A DNA stretch of 5,318 nt, from positions 1 through 5,318 of the forward strand of contig JBLHMK010000147.1 of assembly GCA_047621945.1 (NCBI GenBank). Direction: 5' to 3'. Below are positions 5,190-5,318 of the stretch, in pieces. The translations under genes and the position numbers were made by a program. Numbering within the stretch: the stretch's first letter is position 1; each line of letters opens with the position of its first letter. The DNA comes from JAFMKE01 sp047621945 (lineage in GTDB: Bacteria; Bacteroidota; Bacteroidia; Chitinophagales; UBA8649). The notes under the pieces were generated by a model that saw nothing but the letters and a program-made list of their open reading frames with translations, was not told the origin of the DNA and ran no database searches.

Positions 5190-5318
5190 TGATTTTGCGT
5201 GCTTCTACATCTTCTAAAGTTTCGATAAAGTAGTTACTGGCACTTTGATTAAAGAAAGATCTTGGAATAGACATGATTTGATTCTCCGCAGAAAACCAAT
5301 GGCTGATATCTCTGCCTT
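5179..5318 (-). pseudogene. Crp/Fnr-family regulator fragment, C-terminus cut short
   Basis: From the right edge the minus strand reads 45 residues and then stops (TAA at 5181-5179). They include GRDISHWFSAENQIMSIPRS and YFIETLEDVEARKIT. This matches the cyclic-nucleotide-binding (cupin) domain of Bacteroidota Crp/Fnr regulators, where 'G-x-[DE]-I-T-x-W-F-x-x-E-x-x-x-x-S-x-x-S-F-x-x-x-x-x-x-x-x-I-E-x-L-E-D' is typical. Normally the rest of the domain, the dimer helix and a helix-turn-helix follow, about 100 more residues. Here the reading ends with ITGG, and the final codons and the stop lie inside direct-repeat copy 2. No helix-turn-helix can be found in the window on this strand, so the gene seems truncated by the repeat and unable to bind DNA. 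The N-terminal part lies outside the window. A short functional effector-domain protein cannot be excluded. Confidence 0.72.

Overview
The window looks like chromosomal DNA of a Bacteroidota bacterium, probably close to Flavobacteriales. The signs are low GC, A-rich leaders without Shine-Dalgarno sequences, a textbook Bacteroidota -7 box (TAnnTTTG) before the peroxiredoxin gene, a secreted protein of the kind found in this phylum, and a GC-rich palindrome (CCTGCCGGCAGGCAGG) that is a known dispersed repeat there. This placement is inferred from the sequence, not from a database search.

Layout, left to right. Positions 1-772 hold two minus-strand genes that form one short operon: an 87-residue exported protein that has lost an apparent lipobox cysteine, and the N-terminal part of a larger secreted protein that runs off the left edge. 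Positions 773-893 are a divergent promoter region. Positions 894-1523 encode a complete typical 2-Cys peroxiredoxin, closed by a strong intrinsic terminator (1544-1594). The terminator's T-tract ends 6 bases before the next start codon. Positions 1601-3790 hold a compact three-gene plus-strand operon: an AHSA1/SRPBCC-fold protein, a membrane-anchored YkuE-like metallophosphoesterase with an internal twin-arginine motif, and a DUF4112 membrane protein. The genes overlap or lie within 2 bases of each other.

From about 3960 to the right edge the sequence is a gene graveyard. A serine beta-lactamase/PBP-like hydrolase is broken by several in-frame stops and lacks its C-terminal part. About 20 bases later comes a remnant of a REP-associated tyrosine transposase (RAYT, Y1 family). 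It has two internal deletions that removed both the HUH region and the catalytic-tyrosine region. A GC-rich REP-like palindrome sits exactly at the first deletion junction. Next come two 41-base direct repeats, each with a small hairpin. The second repeat overlaps the end of a minus-strand Crp/Fnr-type regulator fragment and supplies its stop codon.

The intact genes suggest peroxide detoxification and an envelope-associated three-gene unit of unknown purpose. I see no complete new defence or mobile system. The most interesting parts are the RAYT/REP remnant, the repeat-truncated Crp/Fnr gene and the twin-arginine motif placed after several membrane helices.
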